From Watersipora subatra (Eukaryota > Bryozoa > Gymnolaemata > Cheilostomatida > Watersiporidae), in NCBI RefSeq assembly GCF_963576615.1, contig NC_088715.1:26439963-26503962 (forward strand): a DNA stretch of 64,000 nt. Direction: 5' to 3'. The notes below the pieces were generated by a model that saw nothing but the letters and a program-made list of their open reading frames with translations, had not been told where the DNA came from and did no database searches. This document shows, one piece after another, positions 46,078 through 58,206 of this stretch. The stretch's first letter is position 1, and each line of letters starts with the position of its first letter. A program made the translations under genes and the position numbers.

Positions 46078-46331
46078 AACATATCAGGCTTTTTAATCTG
46101 TGAAACGAAGATGACACCTAATTATTTGCTGGTTTTTAATACTGCGCTTACTAAAATTAAAAACAATCATCTATGGCAGAAAATGAACTACCAACTGTTT
46201 GGTTACCAAGCGAACGTGCTGCCAGAATGTGCCACAAAGAAAACATGTCAAAATATCTAACTTGTGAAACGAGCAAGACAAAAATTCATTTTCAAGTTTC
46301 GAATTTGATTGTGTGAAAATTTATAAGTGCT

Positions 46332-46405
46332 CATCCCTGGGTAGGCTTGAACCACTAACTTTTCGGTTAACAGCCGAACGCGCTAACTGATTGCACCACA
46401 GTGAC
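46332..46405 (-). tRNA. tRNA-Asn(GUU) A142, degraded
   Basis: Same as A138, including its flank change. Confidence 0.74.
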
Positions 46406-46659
46406 AACATAACAGGCCTTTTAATCTGTGAAACGAAGATGACAACTACTTATTTGCTGGTTTTTGATACTGTGCTCAGCAAAATTAAAAAGAATCATCT
46501 ATGGCAGAAATTGAACTACTAACTGTTTGGTTACCAAACGAACGCGCTGCCAGAATGTGCCACAAAGAAAACATGTCAAAATATCTAACTTGTGAAACGA
46601 GCAGGACAAAAATTCATTTTCAAGTTTCGAATTTGATTGTGTCAAAATTTATAAGTGCT

Positions 46660-46733
46660 CGTCCCTGGGTGGGCTTGAACCACCAACTTTTCGGTTAACA
46701 GCCGAATGCGCTAACCGATTGCACCACAGAGAC
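46660..46733 (-). tRNA. tRNA-Asn(GUU) A143
   Basis: Same as A112. Confidence 0.92.
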
Positions 46734-46987
46734 AACATAACAGGCTTTTTAATCTGTGAAACGAGCATAACACCTCATCATTTGCTTGTTTTTAATACTG
46801 TGTGTATTAAAATTAAAAACAATCGTCTATGCGAGTAATTGAACTACCAACTGTTTGGTGACCAACCGAACGTGCTACCAGAATGTGCCACAAAGAAAAC
46901 ATGTCAAAATATCTAACTTGTGAAACGAGCAGGACAAAATTTCATTTTCAAGTTTCGGATTTGATTGTGTCAAAATTTATAATGGCT

Positions 46988-46994
46988 CGTCTCT

Positions 46995-47055
<61 letters not shown>

Positions 47056-47061
47056 AGAGAC
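46988..47061 (-). tRNA. tRNA-Asn(GUU) A144
   Basis: Carries G69A only. Confidence 0.95.
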
Positions 47062-47315
47062 AACATAACAGGCTTTTTAATCTGTGAAACGAGCATGACA
47101 CCTAAACATTTGTATGTTTTTAATACTGTGTGTATTAAAATTTAAAACAATAGTCTATGGAAAAAATTGAACCAACAACTGTTTGGTGACCAACCGAGCG
47201 CGCTACCAGAATGTGCAACAAAAAAAACATGTCAATATATCTAACCTGTGAAACGAGCAGGACAAAAATTCATTTTCAAGTTTCGAATTTGATTGTGTCA
47301 AAATTTATAAGTGCT

Positions 47316-47389
47316 CGTCCCTGGGTGGGCTTGAACCACCAACCTTCCGGTTAACAGCCGAACGCACTAACCGATTGCGCCACAGTGAC
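47316..47389 (-). tRNA. tRNA-Asn(GUU) A145
   Basis: Same as A114. Confidence 0.85.
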
Positions 47390-47642
47390 AGCATAACAGT
47401 TTTTTAATCTGTGAAATGAGCATGACACCTAATCATTTGCTGGTTTTTAAAATTGTGTGTATTAAACTTAAAAACAATCGTCTATGCGAGAAATTGAACC
47501 AACAACTGTTTAGTGACCAACCGAACGTGCTACCGGAATGTGCCACAAAGAAAACATGTCAAAATATCTAACCTGTGAAACGAGCAAAACAAAAAATCAT
47601 TTTCAAGTTTCGAAATTGATTGTGTCAAAATTTACAAAGGCT

Positions 47643-47649
47643 CGTCTCT

Positions 47650-47705
<56 letters not shown>

Positions 47706-47716
47706 ACCACAGAGAC
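47643..47716 (-). tRNA. tRNA-Asn(GUU) A146
   Basis: Carries G69A and C11U. Confidence 0.94.
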
Positions 47717-47969
47717 AACATAACAGGCTTTTTAATCTGTGAAACGAGCATGACACCTAAACATTTGTATGTTTTTAATACTGTGTGTATTAAAATTTAA
47801 AACAATAGTCTATGGAAAAAATTGAACCAACAACTGTTTGGTGACCAACCGAGCGCGCTACCAGAATGTGCCACAAAAAAACATGTCAATATATCTAACC
47901 TGTGAAACGAGCAAGACAAAAATTCATTTTTAAGTTTCGAATTTGATTGTGTCAAACTTTATAAATGCT

Positions 47970-47976
47970 CGTCCCT

Positions 47977-48032
<56 letters not shown>

Positions 48033-48043
48033 ACCACAGAGAC
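47970..48043 (-). tRNA. tRNA-Asn(GUU) A147
   Basis: Carries C11U only. Confidence 0.95.
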
Positions 48044-48296
48044 AACATAACAGGCTTTTTAATCTGTGAAACGAAGATGACACCTAACTATTTGCTGCTT
48101 TTTAATACTACGCTTACTGAAATTAGAAACAATCGTCTATGGCAGAAATTGAACTGCCAACTGTTTGGTTACCAAAAGAACGCGTTGCCAGAATGTGCCA
48201 CAAAGAAAACATGTCAAAATATCTAACTTGTGAAACGAGAAAACAAAAATTCATTTTCAAGTTTCGAATTTGATTGTGTCAAAATTTATAAGTGCT

Positions 48297-48370
48297 CGTC
48301 CCTGGGTGGGCTTCAACCACCAACCTTTCGGTAAACAGCCGAATGCTCTAACCGATTGCACCACAGAGAC
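48297..48370 (-). pseudogene. tRNA-Asn(GUU) A148, C56G
   Basis: Same changes as A86. Confidence 0.75.
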
Positions 48371-48624
48371 AATATAACAGGTTTTTTAATCTGTGAAACG
48401 AGCATGACACCTAATCATTTGCATGTTTTTAATACTGCGCTTACTAAAATTAAAAACAATCATCTATGGCAAAATTTGAAATACCAACTGGTTGGTTACC
48501 AAACGAACGCGCTGCCAGAATGTGTCACAAAAAAAACATGTCAAAATATCAAACCTGTGAAACGAGCAAGACACAAATTCATTTTTAAGTTTCGAATATG
48601 ATTGTGTCAAAATTTATAAATGCT

Positions 48625-48631
48625 CGTCCCT

Positions 48632-48692
<61 letters not shown>

Positions 48693-48698
48693 AGAGAC
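48625..48698 (-). tRNA. tRNA-Asn(GUU) A149, consensus
   Basis: Identical to the array consensus. Confidence 0.96.
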
Positions 48699-48952
48699 AA
48701 CATAACAGGTTTTTTAATCTGTGAAAAGAGCATGACACCTCATCATTTGCTGGTTTTTAATACTACGCTTACTAAAATTAGAAACAATCATCTATGGCAG
48801 AAATTGAACTACCAACTGTTTGGTTACCAAACAAACGCGCTGCCAGATTGTGCCACAAAGAAAACATGTCAAAATATCTAACTTGTGAAACGAGAAAGAC
48901 AAAAATTCATATTCAAGTTTCGAAATTGATTGTGTCAAAATTTATAAGTGCT

Positions 48953-48959
48953 CATCCCT

Positions 48960-49020
<61 letters not shown>

Positions 49021-49026
49021 AGAGAC
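48953..49026 (-). tRNA. tRNA-Asn(GUU) A150
   Basis: Carries C72U only. Confidence 0.94.
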
Positions 49027-49279
49027 AACATAACAGGTTTTTTAATCGGTGAAACGAGCATGACACCTAATCATTTGCATGTTTTTAATACTGCGCGTAT
49101 TAAAATTAAAAACCATCGTTTTTGACAGAAATTGAACTAAAACTGGTCGGTTACCAAAGGAACATGCTACATGATTGTGCCACAAAGAAAACATGTCAGA
49201 ATATCTAACCTGTGAAACGAGCAAGAAAAAAATTCATTTTCAAGTTTCGAAGTTGATTGTGTTAAAATTTATAAATGCT

Positions 49280-49293
49280 CGTCCCTGGGTGGC

Positions 49294-49326
<33 letters not shown>

Positions 49327-49353
49327 AGCGCTAACCGATTGCACCACAGAGAC
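49280..49353 (-). tRNA. tRNA-Asn(GUU) A151
   Basis: Same as A89. Confidence 0.86.
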
Positions 49354-49607
49354 AACATAACAGGTTTTTTAATCTGTGAAACGAGCATGACACCTAATCA
49401 TGTGCTGGTTTTTAAAATTGTGTGTATTAAAATTAAAAACAATCATCTATGCGAGAAATTGAACCAACAACTGTTTAGTGACCAACCGAATGCGCTACCA
49501 GAATGTGCCACAAAGTAAACGTGTCAAAATATCTAACCTGTGAAACGAGCAAAACAAAAATTCATTTTCAAGTTTCGAATTTGATTGGTTCAAAATTTAT
49601 AAGGACT

Positions 49608-49614
49608 CGTCCCT

Positions 49615-49654
<40 letters not shown>

Positions 49655-49681
49655 TGCGATAACCGATTGCACCACAGAGAA
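49608..49681 (-). tRNA. tRNA-Asn(GUU) A152
   Basis: Same as A110. Confidence 0.8.
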
Positions 49682-49935
49682 AACATAACAGGCTTTTTAA
49701 TCTGTGAAACGAAGATGACACCTAATTATTTGCTGGTTTTTAATACTGCGCTTACTAAAATTAAAAACAATCATCTATGGCAGAAAATGAACTACCAACT
49801 GTTTGGTTACCAAGCGAACGTGCTGCCAGAATGTGCCACAAAGAAAACATGTCAAAATATCTAACTTGTGAAACGAGCAAGACAAAAATTCATTTTCAAG
49901 TTTCGAATTTGATTGTGTCAAAATTTATAAGTGCT

Positions 49936-50009
49936 CATCCCTGGGTAGGCTTGAACCACTAACTTTTCGGTTAACAGCCGAACGCGCTAACTGATTGCAC
50001 CACAGTGAC
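49936..50009 (-). tRNA. tRNA-Asn(GUU) A153, degraded
   Basis: Same as A111. Confidence 0.74.
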
Positions 50010-50263
50010 AACATAACAGGCTTTTTAATCTGTGAAACGAAGATGACAACTACTTATTTGCTGGTTTTTGATACTGTGCTTAGCAAAATTAAAAAGAATC
50101 ATCTATGGCAGAAATTGAACTACTAACTGTTTGGTTACCAAACGAACGCGCTGCCAGAATGTGCCACAAAGAAAACATGTCAAAATATCTAACTTGTGAA
50201 ACGAGCAGGACAAAAATTCATTTTCAAGTTTCGAATTTGATTGTGTCAAAATTTATAAGTGCT

Positions 50264-50337
50264 CGTCCCTGGGTGGGCTTGAACCACCAACTTTTCGGTT
50301 AACAGCCGAATGCGCTAACCGATTGCACCACAGAGAC
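50264..50337 (-). tRNA. tRNA-Asn(GUU) A154
   Basis: Same as A112. Confidence 0.92.
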
Positions 50338-50591
50338 AACATAACAGGCTTTTTAATCTGTGAAACGAGCATAACACCTCATCATTTGCTTGTTTTTAAT
50401 ACTGTGTGTATTAAAATTAAAAACAATCGTCTATGCGAGTAATTGAACTACCAACTGTTTGGTGACCAACCGAACGTGCTACCAGAATGTGCCACAAAGA
50501 AAACATGTCAAAATATCTAACTTGTGAAACGAGCAGGACAAAATTTCATTTTCAAGTTTCGGATTTGATTGTGTCAAAATTTATAATGGCT

Positions 50592-50598
50592 CGTCTCT

Positions 50599-50657
<59 letters not shown>

Positions 50658-50665
50658 GCAGAGAC
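50592..50665 (-). tRNA. tRNA-Asn(GUU) A155, chimeric
   Basis: Carries G69A and U8C. The 3' side and flank match A113; the 5' side and flank (ATATGAGG) are shared with A169 and A195. Confidence 0.88.
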
Positions 50666-50919
50666 AACATATGAGGTTTTTTAATCTGTGAAACGAGCAT
50701 GACACCTAATCATTTGCTTGTTTTTAAAATGGTGTGTATTAAAATTAAAAACAACCGTCTATGCGAGAAATTGAACTAACAACTGTTTGGTGACCAACCG
50801 AACGTGCTACCAGAATGTGCCACAAAGAAAAACTGTCAGAATATCTAACCTGTGAAACGAGCAAGACAAAAATTCATTTTCAAGTTTTGAATTTGATTGT
50901 GTCAAAATTTATAAATGCT

Positions 50920-50993
50920 CGTCTCTGGGTGGGCTTGAACCACCAACCTTTCAGTTAACAGCCAAACGCACTAACCGATTGTACCGCAGAGAC
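50920..50993 (-). tRNA. tRNA-Asn(GUU) A156, compensated D stem
   Basis: G12A with C23U gives an A12-U23 pair. Also G69A, C40U, C29U, C11U and U8C. All stems close. Confidence 0.87.
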
Positions 50994-51247
50994 AACATAA
51001 CAGGCTTTTTAATCTGTGAAACGAGCATGACACCTAATCGTTTGCTAGTTTTTAATACTGCGCGTATTAAAATTAAAAACCATCGTCTTTGACAGAAATT
51101 GAACTACAAACTGTTCGGTTACCAAAGGAACATGCTACAAGATTATGCCACAAAGAAAACATGTCAGAATATCTAACCTGTGAAACGAGCAAGACAAAAA
51201 TTCATTTTCAAGTTTCGAATTTGATTGTGTCAAAATTTATAAATGCT

Positions 51248-51254
51248 CGTCCCT

Positions 51255-51310
<56 letters not shown>

Positions 51311-51321
51311 ACCACAGAGAC
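51248..51321 (-). tRNA. tRNA-Asn(GUU) A157
   Basis: Carries C11U only. Confidence 0.95.
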
Positions 51322-51574
51322 AAAATAACAGGTTTTTTAATCTGTGAAACGAGCATGACACCTAATCATTTGCTGGTTTTTAAAATTGTGTGTATTAAAA
51401 TTAAAAACAATCGTCTATGCGAGAAATTGAACCAACAACTGTTTAGTGACCAACCGAACGTGCTACCAGAATGTGCCACAAAGAAAACATGTCAAAATAT
51501 CTAACCTGTGAAACGAGCAAAACAAAAATCATTTTCAAGTTTCGAAGTTGATTGTGTCAAAATTTATAAATGCT

Positions 51575-51586
51575 CGTCCCTGGGTT

Positions 51587-51631
<45 letters not shown>

Positions 51632-51648
51632 AATTGCGCCACAGAAAC
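51575..51648 (-). tRNA. tRNA-Asn(GUU) A158
   Basis: Carries C62A (G52·A62 mismatch, B box hit), C17U and C3U (U3·G70). Confidence 0.85.
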
Positions 51649-51903
51649 AACATAACAGGTTTTTTAATCTGTGAAACGAGCATGACACCTAATCATTTGC
51701 TGGTTTTTAAATTTGTGTGTATTAAAATTAAAAACAATCGTCTATGCGAGAAATTGAACCAACAACTGTTTAGTGACCAACCGAACGTGCTACCAGAATG
51801 TGCCACAAAGAAAACATGTCAAAATATCTAACCTGTGAAACGAGCAAAACCAAAAAAACATTTTCAAGTTTCGAAATTAATTGTGTCAAAATTTACAAAG
51901 GCT

Positions 51904-51977
51904 CGTCTCTGGGTGGGCTTGAACAACCAACCTTTTGGTTAACAGCCGAACGCGCTAACCAATTGCGCCACAGAAAC
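51904..51977 (-). tRNA. tRNA-Asn(GUU) A159
   Basis: Carries G69A, G52U and G41A (two mismatches), C17U and C3U. Confidence 0.8.
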
Positions 51978-52231
51978 AATATAACAGGTTTTTTAATCTG
52001 TGAAACGAGCATGACACCTAATTATTTTCTGGTTTTTAATACTGCGCTTACTAAAATTAAAAACGATCATCTATGGCAAAAATTGGAATACAAACTGGTT
52101 GGTCACCAAACGAACGTGCTGCCAGAATGTGTCAAAAAGAAAACATGTCAAAATATCAAACCTGTGAAACGAGCAAGACAAAAATTCATTTTTAAGTTTC
52201 GAATTTGATTGTGTCTAAATTTATAAATGCT

Positions 52232-52242
52232 CGTCCCTGGGC

Positions 52243-52281
<39 letters not shown>

Positions 52282-52305
52282 ACTAACCGATTGCACCACA
52301 GAGAC
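52232..52305 (-). tRNA. tRNA-Asn(GUU) A160
   Basis: Carries A63G, C23U and C11U, all wobbles. Confidence 0.91.
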
Positions 52306-52559
52306 AACATAACAGGTTTTTTAATCTGTGAAACGAGCATGACACCTAATCATTTGCTGGTTTTTAAAATTGTGTGAATTAAAATTAAAAACAATCGTCT
52401 ATGCGAGAAATTGAACAAACAACTGTTTGGTGAACATCCGAACGCGCTACCAGAATGTGCCACAAAGAAAACATGTCAGAATATGTAACCTGTGAAACGA
52501 GCAAGACAAAAATTCATTTTCAAGTTTCGAATTTGATTGTGTCAAAATTTATAAATGCT

Positions 52560-52584
52560 CGTCCCTGAGTAGGCTCGAACCACA

Positions 52585-52622
<38 letters not shown>

Positions 52623-52633
52623 ACCACAGAGAC
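52560..52633 (-). tRNA. tRNA-Asn(GUU) A161, UUCGAGC T loop
   Basis: Has G57 as in the usual animal tRNA-Asn, where the array has A57. C65U, C62U and G49U leave one U49·U65 mismatch; also C11U. Confidence 0.85.
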
Positions 52634-52887
52634 AACATAACAGGTTTTTTAATCTGTGAAACGAGCATGACACCTAATCATTTGCTGGTTTTTAAAATTG
52701 TGTGTATTAAAATTAAAAACAACCGTCTATGCGAGAAATTGAACCAACAACTGTTTAGTGACCAACCGAACGTGCTGCCAGAATGTGTCACAAAAAAAAC
52801 ATTTCAAAATATCAAACTTGTGAAACAAGCAAGACAAAAATTCATTTTCAAGTTTCGAATTTGATTGTGTCAAAATTTATAAATGCT

Positions 52888-52894
52888 CGTCCCT

Positions 52895-52950
<56 letters not shown>

Positions 52951-52961
52951 ACCACAGAGAC
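52888..52961 (-). tRNA. tRNA-Asn(GUU) A162
   Basis: Carries C11U only. Confidence 0.95.
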
Positions 52962-53215
52962 AACATAACAGGTTATTTAATCTGTGAAACGAGCATGACA
53001 CCTCATCATTTGCTGGTTTTTAATACTGCGCGTATTAAAATTAAAAACCATCGTCTTTGACAGAAATTGAACTGCAAACTGTTCGGTTACCAAAGGAACA
53101 TGCTACAAGATTGTGCCACAAAGAAAACATGTCAGAATATCTAACCTGTGAAACGAGCAAGACAAAAATTCATTTTCAAGTTTCGAATTTGATTGTGTCA
53201 AAATTTATAAATGCT

Positions 53216-53244
53216 CGTCCCTGGGTGGGCTTGAACCACCAACT

Positions 53245-53283
<39 letters not shown>

Positions 53284-53289
53284 AGAGAC
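53216..53289 (-). tRNA. tRNA-Asn(GUU) A163
   Basis: Carries G45A only. Confidence 0.95.
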
Positions 53290-53543
53290 AACATATGAGG
53301 TTTTTTAATCTGTGAAACGAGCATGACACCTAATCATTTGCTGGTTTTTAAAATTGTGTGTATTAAAATTAAAAACAACCGTCTATGACAGAAATTGAAC
53401 TACCAACTGTTCGGTTACCAAACGAACGCGCTGCCAGAATGTGTCACAAAAAAAACATGTCAAAATATCAAACTTGTGAAACGAGCAAGACAAAAAATCA
53501 TTTTTAAGTTTCGAATTTGATTGTGTCAAAATTTATAAATGCT

Positions 53544-53550
53544 CGTCCCT

Positions 53551-53594
<44 letters not shown>

Positions 53595-53617
53595 ATAACC
53601 GATTGCACCACAGAGAA
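53544..53617 (-). tRNA. tRNA-Asn(GUU) A164
   Basis: Carries G1U and G22U (mismatches) and C11U. Confidence 0.82.
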
Positions 53618-53871
53618 AACATATCAGGCTTTTTAATCTGTGAAACGAAGATGACAACTACTTATTTGCTGGTTTTTGATACTGTGCTTAGCAAAATTAA
53701 AAAGAATCATCTATGGCAGAAATTGAACTACTAACTGTTTGGTTACCAAGCGAACGTGCTGCCAGAATGTGCCACAAAGAAAACATGTCAAAATATCTAA
53801 CTTGTGAAACGAGCAAGACAAAAATTCATTTTCAAGTTTCGAATTTGATTGTGTCAAAATTTATAAGTGCT

Positions 53872-53945
53872 CATCCCTGGGTAGGCTTGAACCACTAACT
53901 TTTCGGTTAACAGCCGAACGCGCTAACTGATTGCACCACCGTGAC
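53872..53945 (-). tRNA. tRNA-Asn(GUU) A165, degraded
   Basis: As A111 plus U6G (G6·A67), so two acceptor mismatches. Confidence 0.72.
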
Positions 53946-54199
53946 AACATAACAGGCTTTTTAATCTGTGAAACGAAGATGACAACTACTTATTTGCTGG
54001 TTTTTGATACTGTGCTTAGCAAAATTAAAAAGAATCATCTATGGCCGAAATTGAACTACTAACTGTTTGGTTACCAAACGAACGCGCTGCCAGAATGTGC
54101 CACAAAGAAAACATGTCAAAATATCTAACTTGTGAAACGAGCAGGACAAAAATTCATTTTCAAGTTTCGAATTTGATTGTGTCAAAATTTATAAGTGCT

Positions 54200-54273
54200 C
54201 GTCCCTGGGTGGGCTTGAACCACCAACTTTTCGGTTAACAGCCGAATGCGCTAACCGATTGCACCACAGAGAC
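54200..54273 (-). tRNA. tRNA-Asn(GUU) A166
   Basis: Same as A112. Confidence 0.92.
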
Positions 54274-54527
54274 AACATAACAGGCTTTTTAATCTGTGAA
54301 ACGAGCATAACACCTCATCATTTGCTTGTTTTTAATACTGTGTGTATTAAAATTAAAAACAATCGTCTATGCGAGTAATTGAACTACCAACTGTTTGGTG
54401 ACCAACCGAACGTGCTACCAGAATGTGCCACAAAGAAAACATGTCAAAATATCTAACTTGTGAAACGAGCAGGACAAAATTTCATTTTCAAGTTTCGGAT
54501 TTGATTGTGTCAAAATTTATAATGGCT

Positions 54528-54534
54528 CGTCTCT

Positions 54535-54577
<43 letters not shown>

Positions 54578-54601
54578 ACTAACCGATTGCGCCACAGAGA
54601 C
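54528..54601 (-). tRNA. tRNA-Asn(GUU) A167
   Basis: Carries G69A and C23U. Confidence 0.94.
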
Positions 54602-54855
54602 AACATAACAGGCTTTTTAATCTGTGAAACGAGCATGACACCTAAACATTTGTATGTTTTTAATACTGTGTGTATTAAAATTTAAAACAATAGTCTATGG
54701 AAAAAATTGAACCAACAACTGTTTGGTGACCAACCGAGCGCGCTACCAGAATGTGCAACAAAAAAAACATGTCAATATATCTAACCTGTGAAACGAGCAG
54801 GACAAAAATTCATTTTCAAGTTTCGAATTTGATTGTGTCAAAATTTATAAGTGCT

Positions 54856-54929
54856 CGTCCCTGGGTGGGCTTGAACCACCAACCTTCCGGTTAACAGCCA
54901 AACGCACTAACCGATTGCGCCACAGTGAC
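54856..54929 (-). tRNA. tRNA-Asn(GUU) A168
   Basis: As A114 plus C29U. Confidence 0.83.
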
Positions 54930-55182
54930 AGCATAACAGTTTTTTAATCTGTGAAATGAGCATGACACCTAATCATTTGCTGGTTTTTAAAATTGTTTGT
55001 ATTAAACTTAAAAACAATCGTCTATGCGAGAAATTGAACCAACAACTGTTTAGTGACCAACCGAACGTGCTACCGGAATGTGCCACAAAGAAAACATGTC
55101 AAAATATCTAACCTGTGAAACGAGCAAAACAAAAAATCATTTTCAAGTTTCGAAATTGATTGTGTCAAAATTTACAAAGGCT

Positions 55183-55189
55183 CGTCTCT

Positions 55190-55248
<59 letters not shown>

Positions 55249-55256
55249 GCAGAGAC
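55183..55256 (-). tRNA. tRNA-Asn(GUU) A169, chimeric
   Basis: Carries G69A and U8C. The 3' flank is A115-type (TTTACAAAGG), the 5' side matches A155. Confidence 0.88.
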
Positions 55257-55510
55257 AACATATGAGGTTTTTTAATCTGTGAAACGAGCATGACACCTAA
55301 TCATTTGCTTGTTTTTAAAATGGTGTGTATTAAAATTAAAAACAACCGTCTATGCGAGAAATTGAACCAACAACTGTTTGGTGACCAACCGAACGTGCTA
55401 CCAGAATGTGCCACAAAGAAAAACTGTCAGAATATCTAACCTGTGAAACGAGCAAGACAAAAATTCATTTTCAAGTTTTGAATTTGATTGTGTCAAAATT
55501 TATAAATGCT

Positions 55511-55584
55511 CGTCTCTGGGTGGGCTTGAACCACCAACCTTTCAGTTAACAGCCAAACGCACTAACCGATTGTACCGCAGAGAC
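55511..55584 (-). tRNA. tRNA-Asn(GUU) A170, compensated D stem
   Basis: Same as A156. Confidence 0.87.
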
Positions 55585-55838
55585 AACATAACAGGCTTTT
55601 TAATCTGTGAAACGAGCATGACACCTAATCGTTTGCTAGTTTTTAATACTGCGCGTATTAAAATTAAAAACCATCGTCTTTGACAGAAATTGAACTACAA
55701 ACTGTTCGGTTACCAAAGGAACATGCTACAAGATTATGCCACAAAGAAAACATGTCAGAATATCTAACCTGTGAAACGAGCAAGACAAAAATTCATTTTC
55801 AAGTTTCGAATTTGATTGTGTCAAAATTTATAAATGCT

Positions 55839-55845
55839 CGTCCCT

Positions 55846-55901
<56 letters not shown>

Positions 55902-55912
55902 ACCACAGAGAC
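55839..55912 (-). tRNA. tRNA-Asn(GUU) A171
   Basis: Carries C11U only. Confidence 0.95.
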
Positions 55913-56165
55913 AAAATAACAGGTTTTTTAATCTGTGAAACGAGCATGACACCTAATCATTTGCTGGTTTTTAAAATTGTGTGTATTAAAATTAAAAACA
56001 ATCGTCTATGCGAGAAATTGAACCAACAACTGTTTAGTGACCAACCGAACGTGCTACCAGAATGTGCCACAAAGAAAACATGTCAAAATATCTAACCTGT
56101 GAAACGAGCAAAACAAAAATCATTTTCAAGTTTCGAAGTTGATTGTGTCAAAATTTATAAATGCT

Positions 56166-56177
56166 CGTCCCTGGGTT

Positions 56178-56222
<45 letters not shown>

Positions 56223-56239
56223 AATTGCGCCACAGAAAC
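56166..56239 (-). tRNA. tRNA-Asn(GUU) A172
   Basis: Same as A158. Confidence 0.85.
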
Positions 56240-56494
56240 AACATAACAGGTTTTTTAATCTGTGAAACGAGCATGACACCTAATCATTTGCTGGTTTTTA
56301 AATTTGTGTGTATTAAAATTAAAAACAATCGTCTATGCGAGAAATTGAACCAACAACTGTTTAGTGACCAACCGAACGTGCTACCAGAATGTGCCACAAA
56401 GAAAACATGTCAAAATATCTAACCTTTGAAACGAGCAAAACCAAAAAAACATTTTCAAGTTTCGAAATTAATTGTGTCAAAATTTACAAAGGCT

Positions 56495-56568
56495 CGTCTC
56501 TGGGTGGGCTTGAACAACCAACCTTTTGGTTAACAGCCGAACGCGCTAACCAATTGCACCACAGAAAC
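56495..56568 (-). tRNA. tRNA-Asn(GUU) A173
   Basis: As A159 plus C11U. Confidence 0.8.
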
Positions 56569-56822
56569 AATATAACAGGTTTTTTAATCTGTGAAACGAG
56601 CATGACACCTAATTATTTTCTGGTTTTTAATACTGCGCTTACTAAAATTAAAAACGATCATCTATGGCAAAAATTGGAATACAAACTGGTTGGTCACCAA
56701 ACGAACGTGCTGCCAGAATGTGTCAAAAAGAAAACATGTCAAAATATCAAACCTGTGAAACGAGCAAGACAAAAATTCATTTTTAAGTTTCGAATTTGAT
56801 TGTGTCTAAATTTATAAATGCT

Positions 56823-56833
56823 CGTCCCTGGGC

Positions 56834-56872
<39 letters not shown>

Positions 56873-56896
56873 ACTAACCGATTGCACCACAGAGAC
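56823..56896 (-). tRNA. tRNA-Asn(GUU) A174
   Basis: Same as A160. Confidence 0.91.
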
Positions 56897-57150
56897 AACA
56901 TAACAGGTTTTTTAATCTGTGAAACGAGCATGACACCTAATCATTTGCTGGTTTTTAAAATTGTGTGAATTAAAATTAAAAACAATCGTCTATGCGAGAA
57001 ATTGAACAAACAACTGTTTGGTGAACATCCGAACGCGCTACCAGAATGTGCCACAAAGAAAACATGTCAGAATATGTAACCTGTGAAACGAGCAAGACAA
57101 AAATTCATTTTCAAGTTTCGAATTTGATTGTGTCAAAATTTATAAATGCT

Positions 57151-57175
57151 CGTCCCTGAGTAGGCTCGAACCACA

Positions 57176-57213
<38 letters not shown>

Positions 57214-57224
57214 ACCACAGAGAC
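57151..57224 (-). tRNA. tRNA-Asn(GUU) A175, UUCGAGC T loop
   Basis: Same as A161. Confidence 0.85.
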
Positions 57225-57478
57225 AACATAACAGGTTTTTTAATCTGTGAAACGAGCATGACACCTAATCATTTGCTGGTTTTTAAAATTGTGTGTATTA
57301 AAATTAAAAACAACCGTCTATGCGAGAAATTGAACCAACAACTGTTTAGTGACCAACCGAACGTGCTGCCAGAATGTGTCACAAAAAAAACATTTCAAAA
57401 TATCAAACTTGTGAAACAAGCAAGACAAAAATTCATTTTCAAGTTTCGAATTTGATTGTGTCTAAATTTATAAATGCT

Positions 57479-57507
57479 CGTCCCTGGGTGGGCTTGAACC
57501 ACCAACT

Positions 57508-57541
<34 letters not shown>

Positions 57542-57552
57542 ACCACAGAGAC
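57479..57552 (-). tRNA. tRNA-Asn(GUU) A176
   Basis: Carries G45A and C11U. Confidence 0.94.
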
Positions 57553-57806
57553 AACATATGAGGTTTTTTAATCTGTGAAACGAGCATGACACCTAATCAT
57601 TTGCTGGTTTTTAAAATTGTGTGTATTAAAATTAAAAACAACCGTCTATGACAGAAATTGAACTACCAACTGTTCGGTTACCAAACGAACGCGCTGCCAG
57701 AATGTGTCACAAAAAAAACATGTCAAAATATCAAACTTGTGAAACGAGCAAGACAAAAAATCATTTTTAAGTTTCGAATTTGATTGTGTCAAAATTTATA
57801 AATGCT

Positions 57807-57813
57807 TGTCCTT

Positions 57814-57857
<44 letters not shown>

Positions 57858-57880
57858 ATAACCGATTGCACCACAGAGAA
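57807..57880 (-). tRNA. tRNA-Asn(GUU) A177, discriminator A73
   Basis: Carries G73A, G68A, G22U and G1U (three mismatches) and C11U. Confidence 0.74.
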
Positions 57881-58132
57881 AACATATCAGGCTTTTTAAT
57901 CTGTGAAACGAAGATGACACCTAATTATTTGCTGGTTTTTAAAATTGTGTATTAAAATTAAAAACAATCGTCTATGCGAGAAATTGAACCAACAACTGTT
58001 TAGTGACCAACCGAACGTGCTGCCAGAATGTGTCACAAAAAAAACATGTCAAAATATCAAACTTGTGAAACGAGCAAGACAAAAATTCATTTTTAAGTTT
58101 CGAATTTGATTGTGTCAAAATTTATAAATGCT

Positions 58133-58139
58133 CGTCCCT

Positions 58140-58195
<56 letters not shown>

Positions 58196-58206
58196 ACCAC
58201 AGAGAC
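58133..58206 (-). tRNA. tRNA-Asn(GUU) A178
   Basis: Carries C11U only. Confidence 0.95.

Larger units (their letters stand above)
45750..47061. repeat. 4-unit block (1,312 bp), copy 2
   Basis: Tandem partner of 44,438-45,749, nearly identical, so among the youngest events in the window. Confidence 0.87.
40141..50000. repeat. 27-unit block, copy 2, with a 4-unit internal duplication
   Basis: This is the partner of 31,300-40,140. It contains four extra units (see 44,438-47,061). Near its right end it keeps an A111-type unit (A153) that copy 1 lacks between A121 and A122. Confidence 0.82.
50645..52870. repeat. right-hand block, copy 1
   Basis: It matches 55,236-57,461 at offset 4,591 bp (14 units), including the paired variants of A155-A161. 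It begins inside the tRNA copy A155. Confidence 0.85.
55236..57461. repeat. right-hand block, copy 2
   Basis: Partner of 50,645-52,870; begins inside A169. Beyond it the match resumes one unit out of step (53,260 onward with 57,523 onward). Confidence 0.85.
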
